Source: a virus. From it: a DNA stretch of 41,169 nucleotides. The number at the start of each line of letters is the position of its first letter. Position 1 is the first letter of the stretch. The position numbers and the translations under genes were made by a program. Below, one piece after another: positions 24,100 through 30,934 of this stretch. A model generated the notes under the pieces. It saw only the letters and a program-made list of their open reading frames with translations. It did not search any database and had not been told where the DNA came from. The stretch lies in the IMG/VR virus record IMGVR_UViG_3300044640_002114, positions 1 to 41,169 of that record. One strand, given 5' to 3'.

Positions 24100-24112
24100 G
24101 CGTTAATTACGC
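24100..24112. promoter_or_regulatory. Candidate repressor/Cro operator
   Basis: GCGTTAATTACGC is a dyad with GCGT and ACGC arms around TAATT, lying between the divergent repressor and cro genes. The half-site AATTACG (24105-24111) recurs at 24134-24140 inside the spacer of the cro promoter. One factor could therefore bind both places and control both directions. Confidence 0.5.
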
Positions 24113-24125
24113 CATGGAGTATTAT

Positions 24126-24154
24126 TTGACTTAAATTACGTTTTGATATAAAAT
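24126..24154 (+). promoter_or_regulatory. Early promoter for cro, likely leaderless
   Basis: TTGACT (24126-24131) and TAAAAT (24149-24154) are separated by 17 bases. A start point about seven bases downstream falls on the cro ATG at 24161. No Shine-Dalgarno precedes that ATG (the six bases are CCCATC), so a leaderless message is likely. An AATTACG half-operator lies in the spacer. Confidence 0.65.
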
Positions 24155-24160
24155 CCCATC

Positions 24161-24394
24161 ATGGATAATAAAACAAAAACTAACTCGACCGCGCTTCATA
24201 TCTGGATTGCCGAAAATGGCGACAATAAAGCCAGAGAGTTGATATGCGCAAAATCTCACATGACGACTGCCACACTTTGCAGAATCTTAAAGGGGCATAT
24301 GCCAAAGTTTGAAATACGTTGGCGCGTCTATAAATTAACAGGGGTCAAGCTCTGTGAAGATGATGATTTTCCCGAGAGGCAAGAGGCCAGTTAG
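24161..24394 (+). CDS. Cro-like HTH regulator
   Basis: This 77-residue protein has a compact helical core ('ALHIWIAENGDNKARELICA' and 'TTATLCRILKGHMPKFEIRW') that reads as a Cro/XRE-type helix-turn-helix, plus an acidic C-terminus. It is the first gene of the early operon and divergent from the repressor, the classic Cro position. The ATG has no Shine-Dalgarno and probably lies at the mRNA 5' end. Confidence 0.68.
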   Translation: MDNKTKTNSTALHIWIAENGDNKARELICAKSHMTTATLCRILKGHMPKFEIRWRVYKLTGVKLCEDDDFPERQEAS

Positions 24395-24431
24395 GTAATT
24401 AAACTATCATAACTATACGCAGTGTCAATAG

Positions 24432-24477
24432 CGCCTATTTAGGGCGGGGGATTCCTATATCCAAAAATAGGCGGAGG
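24432..24477 (+). promoter_or_regulatory. 5' hairpin next to the exonuclease RBS
   Basis: CGCCTATTT (24432-24440) pairs perfectly with AAATAGGCG (24465-24473) around a 24-base loop. The last base of the 3' arm is the first G of GGAGG, the ribosome-binding site of the exonuclease gene (ATG 24482). Folding could limit ribosome access, or the stem could be a protein target. Function is inferred. Confidence 0.5.
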
Positions 24478-24481
24478 AACC

Positions 24482-25315
24482 ATGTCAAAGATACTAGAGA
24501 GCAATGAAAACTACCACGCAAATTTGGCCATTGGGTCTTCGACTCTTAAAAAAATCAATAATAAATCAATCCTTCATGCCTTTAGTGAGGACTTTATAAA
24601 GACGCCTTCAATGGTTTTAGGGAGTGCAATTCATTGTGCGATTTTGGAGCCCGAGAGGTTCGGAGTTGATTTTGCGATCTCTCCAGTGTGTGACAAAAGA
24701 ACGAAAGAGGGAAAAGAAATTTTTGCAGCATTCGAAGCTAGATCCCAGGGCAAAACAATAATATCTCCAGATCAAGCCGATGATGTCATCGCAATGAAAA
24801 ATGCGGTTATGTCCCATGAAATTGCAAGGATGATGTTAACAGGTGGAGAGGCGGAATATTCCTATTACTCCATCGATCAAAAAACAAACATAGCTAAAAA
24901 ATGCAGGCCGGACTACATAAAGAATGGATCCCTTATAGATCTTAAAACGACAACGGATGCAAGCTTTGAAGGCTTCGCAAGACAAGCGGGAAATTTAGGC
25001 TATCACCTACAAGCTGCTTATTATGTCGACGTCTACAATGAAGCGACTGGAAACAATGTCGATGAATTCTTTTTTGTTTGTGTCGAAAATACTGCACCTT
25101 TTGCAGTTGCAGTTTATAGAATGGATGCCCTCCAATTAGAGGCGGGCCGAGCGGCATATAAAAAGGCTCTTGATAAATTAGCAGATTTTTATTCTCGCGG
25201 TGGAAACCCAAGGGAGATGACAACCCTCAAGGGCTTTGGTTATCCAATGGCGATATTAGATCTTCAGATTCCTTTTTATATGCTTAATAAGATTTCAAAC
25301 GATGATGTCGCATAG
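24482..25315 (+). CDS. RecE-like PD-(D/E)XK exonuclease
   Basis: This 277-residue nuclease is predicted to resect double-stranded DNA 5' to 3' for phage recombination. 'GSAIHCAILEPERF' (H51) is the typical N-terminal block. Acidic residues follow at E125, D144 ('CRPDY') and D153-K155 ('LIDLKTT'), which form the PD-(D/E)XK site. The 'LGYHLQAAYY' motif (172-181) completes the family pattern. Length fits the DUF3799/RecE C-terminal nuclease group. GGAGG lies four bases before the ATG. Two genes downstream is a candidate annealing protein, making a two-component recombination unit. Confidence 0.82.
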   Translation: MSKILESNENYHANLAIGSSTLKKINNKSILHAFSEDFIKTPSMVLGSAIHCAILEPERFGVDFAISPVCDKRTKEGKEIFAAFEARSQGKTIISPDQADDVIAMKNAVMSHEIARMMLTGGEAEYSYYSIDQKTNIAKKCRPDYIKNGSLIDLKTTTDASFEGFARQAGNLGYHLQAAYYVDVYNEATGNNVDEFFFVCVENTAPFAVAVYRMDALQLEAGRAAYKKALDKLADFYSRGGNPREMTTLKGFGYPMAILDLQIPFYMLNKISNDDVA

Positions 25316-25323
25316 GAGGCGTT

Positions 25324-25470
25324 ATGGTTTTTAGAATTTGGGACATGAAAACTAATAGATTCACGGGAGAGCCATTTCCAGATGAAGCAAGTGCCAGGGC
25401 ATATATCTTTATCATGATTAAAATGGGCTCACTTAAAGAAGATTTAATAATTATTCCAACAGTTAATTAG
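25324..25470 (+). CDS. Small hypothetical protein between recombination genes
   Basis: This 48-residue frame begins MVFRIWDMKTNRFTGEPFPD and ends IIIPTVN. An excellent AGGAGG precedes the ATG and overlaps the end of the exonuclease gene. The 'RIWDMKTNRFTGEPFPDEASARAY' type start resembles small phage proteins placed within recombination clusters (motif quoted only up to residue 20 above). The function is unknown. Confidence 0.6.
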   Translation: MVFRIWDMKTNRFTGEPFPDEASARAYIFIMIKMGSLKEDLIIIPTVN

Positions 25471-25478
25471 GGGTGTCT

Positions 25479-26270
25479 ATGTCCAAAAATGATGTAATTG
25501 TTTCGACAAGTGATTTTAAAAGGGAAATGGGGATCTCAAGCGAAGATCTTCAAAGAGTTGTAAATCATCTTGAAATAGTAAAGGAAGCGGTTTCAAAAGT
25601 TCTTAAAGAGGGAATTGATTCGGATTATGCAATCGTTCCAGGAACACAGAAGAAAGCCCTATTGAAACCAGGCGCAGAGAAAATCATGCGCTTGTTTAAT
25701 TTGGGAGTTCGTTTCGTCCAGGTCGACAACGAGTTGGATAGATATGAAAACTTTGCCTTATATTCCTACAATGCTGAAGTCTACAATTTAAAAACAGGAA
25801 TCGTGATCGCATCATGCGAAGGAACGGCAAACTCTCAAGAGAAAAAATATAAAGAGAGGGCGGTTTATAAAAACAAAGTTTTCGCAGGAATGGAGCCGGT
25901 TCCAGTGTGTGACATATTAAACACACTTAAAAAGATGGCCCAAAAAAGGGCAATGGTTGGTGCGGTTATATTGGCAACTGGTGCCAGTGACTATTTCACA
26001 CAAGATGAAGATGAGATCGAATCTCAAGAGCCGGTTAAGAAGCCCGCTAAAAAAACAGATGTAAAGCAATTTTCTAGCGAGGCAAAAGATCCAGGCGAAT
26101 ATCTTGTGACAATTGGCAAGTTCGCAAAAGATGGCCCCGTTAAATTAAACACCATAGATAAAAAAGAGCTTGCCGATTATATGGAATGGACTGCTAAGAA
26201 CAATCCAAAGATCGATGGAAAGTTAAAAGAGTTTTTTGATACGGCGAGAGAGTATCTCTCAACAACATAG
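25479..26270 (+). CDS. Putative ssDNA-annealing recombination protein
   Basis: This 263-residue protein has two recognisable blocks. 'YAIVPGTQKKALLKPGAEKI' lies at about residues 52-71, and 'LKKMAQKRAMVGAVILATGA' lies at about 147-166, followed by SDYFTQD. Proteins with this pairing are common in phage recombination clusters, and the second block recalls the Rad52/Erf-like helix. A Lys/Pro linker follows ('EPVKKPAKKTDVK'), then an acidic C-terminal tail. An earlier GTG (25473) overlaps the AGGGG ribosome-binding site, so 25479 is preferred. Its position beside a RecE-like nuclease supports an annealing role. Direct family proof is lacking. Confidence 0.55.
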   Translation: MSKNDVIVSTSDFKREMGISSEDLQRVVNHLEIVKEAVSKVLKEGIDSDYAIVPGTQKKALLKPGAEKIMRLFNLGVRFVQVDNELDRYENFALYSYNAEVYNLKTGIVIASCEGTANSQEKKYKERAVYKNKVFAGMEPVPVCDILNTLKKMAQKRAMVGAVILATGASDYFTQDEDEIESQEPVKKPAKKTDVKQFSSEAKDPGEYLVTIGKFAKDGPVKLNTIDKKELADYMEWTAKNNPKIDGKLKEFFDTAREYLSTT

Positions 26271-26280
26271 GATGAACCAA

Positions 26281-26466
26281 ATGAGCCATGCAGAAGCAAG
26301 ACTTATAAAGCGAAGAGATAATCCAAGATATTTTGAAGCTATGATGTGTCACTGCGGAGAAAAGGAAAATCTTCTTAAGCATAAATTTACAGATGAAGTT
26401 CAATGCGTGGAATGCGTGAATAAAGAATTGAGAGCGGCGGAGTTAGAAGATGAAACTGAATCTTAA
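26281..26466 (+). CDS. Small zinc-ribbon protein
   Basis: This 61-residue protein carries CxC ('MCHCGEK') and CxxC ('VQCVEC') pairs about 20 residues apart, a likely zinc ribbon. A Glu-rich end follows. An ATG three codons upstream (26272) is possible, but AGGA is better spaced for 26281. It overlaps the next gene. Function unknown, possibly nucleic acid binding. Confidence 0.55.
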   Translation: MSHAEARLIKRRDNPRYFEAMMCHCGEKENLLKHKFTDEVQCVECVNKELRAAELEDETES

Positions 26467-26674
26467 ATTTTGGCTTCTATCTGACTTATTCCTGGAGGAC
26501 GAGAGCCTTATTTATTCATTTGAAGAAGTAGAAAATAGATCAAAAATTTTAAAACTTTTAAAAGAAAAGACCAATAAAAACGATGGCCCTAAACACACAA
26601 CAAGCCAAGAGTTAAACAACACGACCAAAACTCAAATGACCCCATCGGTCATCTGGGAAAAGGTTGTTAACTAA
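26450..26674 (+). CDS. Small hypothetical protein before the integrase
   Basis: This 74-residue protein begins MKLNLKFWLLSDLFLEDESL, with a polar Thr/Asn/Lys-rich C-terminus. It overlaps the previous gene by 17 bases. It could be an excisionase-type or regulatory protein by position, but I see no HTH. Its end lies about 90 bases before the preferred integrase start. Confidence 0.45.
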   Translation: MKLNLKFWLLSDLFLEDESLIYSFEEVENRSKILKLLKEKTNKNDGPKHTTSQELNNTTKTQMTPSVIWEKVVN

Positions 26675-26767
26675 TTGATTGATGAAAGCGTAATGAATAA
26701 TAGCATTAACTACAATACATTAACCCTCAAAAACAACACCGATAAAAAAGTGATGAGGGGTTTATTT

Positions 26768-28024
26768 ATGAGTAGTGTAATTGCGCCAATGCCTAATTCA
26801 AAATGCAGGCGATGCGGATTGGAGAATTTTGTCCCAAAGATTTTAGACAAGAAATTAAAAATCAAAGTCTACCTTTGCAAAGATTGTGATGAGATCGCTG
26901 AAAGTATCAGACTAAGAAGGTGTGTCCCAATTGGGATAGATGGCGAATCCGAACGCGTGGACATTCTCCACAATAGAATGGAGGAGAGGATTGATTCTCT
27001 TGATGAGGCCCTTCATATAGCGCGCTCAATTGATTATGACCTAAGAGATGGGCGATTCGACCCCGACAACTATAGGCCCAAGAAAATGGGCAACGCCTTC
27101 CATTTTAAGAGCATGATTAAAAATAAATATATTCCATATTGTGAAAATAAGTTTGGCGTGGGTGGCTTTGAAACTAAGCAAGTTATGATTAACCACCTTT
27201 TAAGATTTTTTGGCAACATGGACATTAGAAGTATAAAAAATTCCGTCATCAAAGAATATCAGTTAATTTACAAGTGTGGCGCCAGATCAAAAGACTTGAG
27301 CTTGCAAGAGTTGAAAGTGATCTTTGATTTTTTTGTCGAAGGTGGATATTTAAAAATGCCCCCAACTATTCCAAAGACTTCGCAATCCAGAGAAAGAACG
27401 GCGAGAGAATTTATTACAAAAGAAGAACAGTTAAAAATCATAAGCTACGTTGATGATGTTTATTATAGAAACATGATTGAAGTTTTATCAATCTACGCCT
27501 TACGACCTGGTGATCTAAGGGCAATTAAGTGGAGAGATTTAAACTTTTCAGAAAACACACTGACAATAAGAAATCACTTCTCCAAATCTAAGTTAAAAGC
27601 GGGAAGAAAATCAACAGAAGAAGAATTGGTTTTACCAATAACAGAAAGATTTATGGAGATTATCTCCAGTCTTCCAAGATCAATCAATGGCGATGATTTT
27701 CTTTTTAAAGCAAAGGACACCCTGGGAAGATTTGGAGTTGGCCCCGTAGGTGAAGCTAGGATGCGCATTCATTGGAATAGAGCCAATGCAATAGCTAACA
27801 GAAAAGACAAAATAAAAATCGTTCCCTTGTATGTTGGCACCAAGTCGACATCATTGACGTCATATGTAAACGAAGGGAACAGGGCGGAGGATTTACTTTC
27901 TTTGACAGGACACACGTCCGTTAAAACGCTCAAGAGATACGCCAAAGAAAGCGAAGAAAATAAACTTAAAAAAGTTAGAAATATATTAAGCAAGGTGAGT
28001 GAAAATCGCTCGATTGTTTTGTGA
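26768..28024 (+). CDS. int: Tyrosine integrase with N-terminal zinc ribbon
   Basis: This 418-residue site-specific recombinase integrates the phage at attP, which lies 69 bases downstream. Residues 13-40 form a C-x2-C...C-x2-C zinc ribbon ('KCRRCGLEN' and 'LCKDCDE'). A SAM-like core-binding domain follows. The catalytic domain has R246 ('YALRPGDLRAIKW'), H382 ('SLTGHTSVKT') and the nucleophile Y391 ('LKRYAKE'). The usual H-x-x-R box appears altered ('YVGTKSTSLTSYV'), a variant seen in some phage integrases. AGGGG sits seven bases before ATG 26768. An earlier TTG at 26675 would add 31 residues without a ribosome-binding site. Confidence 0.85.
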   Translation: MSSVIAPMPNSKCRRCGLENFVPKILDKKLKIKVYLCKDCDEIAESIRLRRCVPIGIDGESERVDILHNRMEERIDSLDEALHIARSIDYDLRDGRFDPDNYRPKKMGNAFHFKSMIKNKYIPYCENKFGVGGFETKQVMINHLLRFFGNMDIRSIKNSVIKEYQLIYKCGARSKDLSLQELKVIFDFFVEGGYLKMPPTIPKTSQSRERTAREFITKEEQLKIISYVDDVYYRNMIEVLSIYALRPGDLRAIKWRDLNFSENTLTIRNHFSKSKLKAGRKSTEEELVLPITERFMEIISSLPRSINGDDFLFKAKDTLGRFGVGPVGEARMRIHWNRANAIANRKDKIKIVPLYVGTKSTSLTSYVNEGNRAEDLLSLTGHTSVKTLKRYAKESEENKLKKVRNILSKVSENRSIVL

Positions 28025-28028
28025 AAAA

Positions 28029-28047
28029 GTGGGTAATGGGTGGGTAA
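28029..28047 (+). repeat. Integrase arm-type site pair, left
   Basis: Two copies of GTGGGTAA at 28029-28036 and 28040-28047 are spaced 11 bp (one helical turn), just after the integrase stop. A matching pair with the same spacing and orientation lies at 28206-28224 on the other side of the attP core. This is the layout expected for integrase arm-binding sites. Confidence 0.6.
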
Positions 28048-28092
28048 CGCCTTTTTTACCATATTTGAAAGTTGTTTATATTATTGAAATTA

Positions 28093-28143
28093 TGGTAGGC
28101 GGAATAGGGATCGAACCTACGACCACTTGGATGTCGACCAAGT
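28093..28143 (-). other. attP: attP core: 3' part of a tRNA-Val(GAC)-like gene
   Basis: The minus strand reads as the last two thirds of a tRNA. It has a 5-bp anticodon stem (CTTGG/CCAAG) with loop TCGACAT, variable loop TGGTC, T-arm GTAGG-TTCGATC-CCTAT, acceptor strand TCCGCCT, A73 and CCA. The loop matches the usual T-T-GAC-A-T of tRNA-Val(GAC) except for C at position 33. No D-arm or 5' acceptor follows, so it is a fragment that would restore the 3' end of a host tRNA gene on integration. It lies between integrase and two arm-site pairs. Confidence 0.82.
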
Positions 28144-28205
28144 TTTCGCCTGCCACGTCAGTCAATAATAATAAATATTTATCCACGCAAAACAGTAAAA
28201 AACCA

Positions 28206-28224
28206 CTGGGTAATTAGTGGGTAA
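28206..28224 (+). repeat. Integrase arm-type site pair, right
   Basis: CTGGGTAA at 28206-28213 and GTGGGTAA at 28217-28224 repeat the left pair, 177 bp away, with the same 11-bp pitch. The attP tRNA fragment lies in between. The last copy abuts the hairpin in front of the GIY-YIG gene. Confidence 0.6.
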
Positions 28225-28264
28225 AATCCTCGCTTAATTTATTTCGAATTAACGAGGGGATTTT
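28223..28264 (+). promoter_or_regulatory. Long hairpin containing the RBS of the GIY-YIG gene
   Basis: AAAATCC-TCG and TTAATT pair with AATTAA, CGA and GGATTTT, with small bulges. The 3' arm includes GAGGGG (28254-28259), the ribosome-binding site for ATG 28267. The structure could mask translation. It might also act as a terminator-like separator after attP, since it ends in TTTT. Confidence 0.5.
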
Positions 28265-28266
28265 AG

Positions 28267-28755
28267 ATGAAAAACTATATCTATATTATCAAGGTCGATG
28301 AATCAAAAACTCGTTCATTTATTAAAATTGGCTACACGAATAATCTTAAAAAAAGATTGTCATCAATCCAGATAGGCAATCCAAGAAAAATAGAACTCAT
28401 TAATCTTTTAGTAGTCAAAAAGGAAGAGGCTAGAGAAGTCGAAAAGACCCTACACCGATCCATTGAAACCCATTGGCTTAACGGCGAGTGGTTTACATAT
28501 GGCCAGAGTCAAAAGTTAATTTTGGAAGCTCAAATAACTAATCTTCAAAAAGCCGGAAAAGTAGCTTTGGAAAAAATCCCGCAAAAAAAGAAAACGGAAA
28601 GCGAACTCATGGAAGCCCTGGATAGTTATTTCCCATCACGCAAAAAAGCAAATTATGAAAAACAAAACATTATTTTATTGAACAGTGAGCAAATAGAAAA
28701 AGCTAGAGAAGTTATGAACAAAATGTTTGGCGCTATGGAGGCGATTAATGGCTAA
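28267..28755 (+). CDS. GIY-YIG superfamily (T5orf172/Mug113-type) nuclease
   Basis: This 162-residue protein's N-terminal 80 residues show the T5orf172 pattern. It has 'YIYIIKVD' (GIY-like strand), 'FIKIGYTNNLKKRLSSIQIG' (YIG-like strand with the Arg helix), 'EKTLHRS' and 'NGEWFTY'. Proteins of this type are probable nucleases, with roles in phage DNA processing or homing largely untested. The C-terminal half is Lys/Glu-rich and helical. Its ribosome-binding site lies inside a hairpin. The stop overlaps the next start by eight bases. Confidence 0.75.
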   Translation: MKNYIYIIKVDESKTRSFIKIGYTNNLKKRLSSIQIGNPRKIELINLLVVKKEEAREVEKTLHRSIETHWLNGEWFTYGQSQKLILEAQITNLQKAGKVALEKIPQKKKTESELMEALDSYFPSRKKANYEKQNIILLNSEQIEKAREVMNKMFGAMEAING

Positions 28756-29674
28756 AAGATTTACCGATTCAGAAAAATGGAATCATTCGTGGTTTAGAAA
28801 ACTATCACCTAAGCACAAATGCGCATGGGTTTATTTACTCGATAAGTGTGACCATGCAGGAATATGGATAGCAGACTTTGAAGCCATGGCATTTAATATT
28901 GGCGAAGAAATTAGCGAGCTTGAATTTTGCAAGATCTTTCATGAAAAAATTATAAAAGTCGAGCCGGATAAATTCATTGTTAACGCCTTTATTGATTTTC
29001 AATACGGGAAATTAAATCCAAACAACAAGGTTCATAAGAGCGTTATAGAGAAGTTAAGCAAGATTCAAGGAGCTATTAAGGAGTATGCAAGCCCCTTGCA
29101 AGGAGCTAAGGATAAAGACAAAGAAGAAGATAAAGTAAAAGAAAAAGAAAAAGCTAAAGAAACCTCAGAAATACCAAACGATATTTTGCAGTCCATAAAA
29201 ATCACGATGCAATATCCCGACGAGATCATCGAAGAAATTCGAAAAGATGCCTGGATAAAATATCAAGCCTCCGACAAGCCTGATAAAAATTGGAAAAGAT
29301 TTATTGCGAATTACATCGTCAACGAAAAAGAGGCGATTCGAAATTTGGCAATTGATCGCGGGAAGGTGATTAAAAAACAACCTGCAAATAATCAGGCCCG
29401 AGAAATGGCAAGCAAGATTTACAACCAAGTCCTGCGGAATGGAATACATGGGCTCAAGGAAACTTTGAAAAGTCTCACACCTCTTGAAATAAAAGCTTTG
29501 GAAAAATTTGGATTGGCTTCTGAAATTATAAATTGCCCTAGTGATTTTCAAGCAACGGAAATAAAAAACAGATTAAAAGCAGCGTGCGAAGAAGTAATCA
29601 AACTTCGGAGCGGTGAAGTCGATATTTCTTTTCCATCCCCTTCAGGAAATAATTTTTCAAAGGCGGGAGGTTGA
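28748..29674 (+). CDS. Phage replication initiation protein
   Basis: This 308-residue protein's N-terminus, 'KRFTDSEKWNHSWFRKLSPK' with 'CAWVYLLDKCDHAGIW', is typical of phage replication proteins with a winged-helix origin-binding domain. A charged linker (about residues 120-140, Lys/Glu repeats) separates it from a C-terminal helical region like the helicase-loading part of DnaD/O-type proteins. GGAGG sits six bases before the ATG. An upstream in-frame ATG (28727) lies deeper in the previous gene and lacks a site. It sits in the middle of the early operon. Confidence 0.72.
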   Translation: MAKRFTDSEKWNHSWFRKLSPKHKCAWVYLLDKCDHAGIWIADFEAMAFNIGEEISELEFCKIFHEKIIKVEPDKFIVNAFIDFQYGKLNPNNKVHKSVIEKLSKIQGAIKEYASPLQGAKDKDKEEDKVKEKEKAKETSEIPNDILQSIKITMQYPDEIIEEIRKDAWIKYQASDKPDKNWKRFIANYIVNEKEAIRNLAIDRGKVIKKQPANNQAREMASKIYNQVLRNGIHGLKETLKSLTPLEIKALEKFGLASEIINCPSDFQATEIKNRLKAACEEVIKLRSGEVDISFPSPSGNNFSKAGG

Positions 29675-29676
29675 AA

Positions 29677-30144
29677 ATGTTACAAAAAATCATAACAAAT
29701 TTGGTTCCATTATTTAGCGAATCGGAACTTGCACCCGATACGGAATTGAAAGTTAAACCCAAGACTTTTAGAAATTGCTTGGCCGATATTTTTAACGAAA
29801 TGATTTTCGATAGAAAGATTCCTTTAGCGAAAGTTCAAAGGGAAACAAACATTCCATTTCCAACTTTAGACGACTGGATCAAGGGAAGATCATGCCCGCT
29901 TGCCGACGATAACTTGATGGTTCTCACAAAATATTTAGACACAAATTTAGAATATCTTTGCTTTGGAATTGGTTGCGAGGACTCGCGACAAACACAATCC
30001 CAGAGAGTCGCGGACTTTTTCGGATGCGATCTTGAGACTGTTGAAATGATTATGGATGGAAGTTTAAAGAAGGATACAGACGCAGATAAGGAAGAATTAG
30101 AAAACATGGCAAAGGAGAGTATCGAATGGCAAATGAAAGCGTAG
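29677..30144 (+). CDS. XRE-type helix-turn-helix protein
   Basis: In this 155-residue protein, residues about 30-75 hold a helix-turn-helix pattern ('FRNCLADIFNEMIFDRKIPL', 'AKVQRETNIPFPTLDDWIKG'). A tail like 'LEYLCFGIGCED', common in phage XRE regulators, follows. GGGAGG is placed correctly for ATG 29677. A TTG two codons upstream overlaps the previous stop. It may be a second-stage regulator of early or late genes, as it follows the replication gene. Confidence 0.62.
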   Translation: MLQKIITNLVPLFSESELAPDTELKVKPKTFRNCLADIFNEMIFDRKIPLAKVQRETNIPFPTLDDWIKGRSCPLADDNLMVLTKYLDTNLEYLCFGIGCEDSRQTQSQRVADFFGCDLETVEMIMDGSLKKDTDADKEELENMAKESIEWQMKA

Positions 30145-30290
30145 ACATCAGAAGTCTACTGATAAGCAGAATTAGAGAATTAAGAGAGTTAAAAGCAACA
30201 ACCTCACAAGGCAGTTCACTGAGAAACATTGAGAGCCTGGAGTTATTTAATATCCAACTTTACTACTATATTTTTAATAAGGGGATCTAA
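30126..30290 (+). CDS. Small hypothetical protein
   Basis: This 54-residue protein begins MANESVDIRSLLISRIRELR and is helical and charged, ending in a Tyr-rich stretch (LYYYIFNKGI). It overlaps the previous gene by 19 bases and its stop overlaps the endolysin start (TAATG). No family is recognised. Confidence 0.5.
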   Translation: MANESVDIRSLLISRIRELRELKATTSQGSSLRNIESLELFNIQLYYYIFNKGI

Positions 30291-30934
30291 TGAAAAAATT
30301 TTTAATGTGGCTTTTAGGATTATTTAAAGCAGACACTCAAAAGCCCGTTGTCACAATTCCCAATAGTCCGGAAGCTCCGGATAGTTCAAACACAAAAAGC
30401 GAAATTAAAAAGGTTGCTTTAATCGTGGGCCATGGAAATGGCGATCCAGGCGCGCAAAGTAAAAATAAAAAAATAAACGAGTTTGATTACAATTCAGAAG
30501 TTGCAAAATATGTCTCTGAATCAAAGGATCATGGGAAAATTGTAAAGGTTTTTTATCGTGGGAAAAGCGGGATTGTTGGCGTGGCCCTTGAGGCAGTTGC
30601 TTGGGGTGCCGATCTTTCGGTGGAGCTTCACTTGAATTCCTTCAATAGTATCGCTCAAGGTTGCGAGGTTCTTGTTTTAAAAGGGGATAATGCCTCCGCT
30701 GAAATTGGAAGATCATTCGCTAAATCATTCACTGAGACATTTAAAAGAATGTTACGCAGAGAAAAGGGAATCAATTGGATATCGGGTAGTGACAGGGGCG
30801 GTGCAAGTCTTAAAGCAGTTTCTCCAATTAAAAGATCTATCCTGGTTGAGCCTTTGTTTGTTGATAATGATGCCGAATATCTCGAACCAAAAAGATATGC
30901 AGATTGGTTTATTGGTTGGCTTAAGAGTATCTAG
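30290..30934 (+). CDS. N-acetylmuramoyl-L-alanine amidase endolysin (Amidase_3)
   Basis: This 214-residue enzyme cleaves the amide bond between MurNAc and the peptide in peptidoglycan. Zinc ligands are visible as H48 ('VGHGNGDPGA'), E64 ('NEFDYN') and H114 ('VELHLNSF'), with the catalytic Glu at 187 ('ILVEPLF'). The N-terminus (MKKFLMWLLGLFKADTQKP) is a short hydrophobic segment followed by a Pro/Ser linker. It may be a membrane anchor or signal-anchor-release type start, which would permit Sec export without a classical holin. It sits in the early operon, far from the small membrane proteins at 22.1-23.3 kb. Confidence 0.85.
   Translation: MKKFLMWLLGLFKADTQKPVVTIPNSPEAPDSSNTKSEIKKVALIVGHGNGDPGAQSKNKKINEFDYNSEVAKYVSESKDHGKIVKVFYRGKSGIVGVALEAVAWGADLSVELHLNSFNSIAQGCEVLVLKGDNASAEIGRSFAKSFTETFKRMLRREKGINWISGSDRGGASLKAVSPIKRSILVEPLFVDNDAEYLEPKRYADWFIGWLKSI

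Noticed and set aside
27999-28217. Open frame running through the attP tRNA fragment ('GGIGIEPTTTWMS')
   Set aside because: This peptide pattern is the well-known false translation of the antisense of a tRNA 3' end. The tRNA fragment and arm sites explain the sequence.
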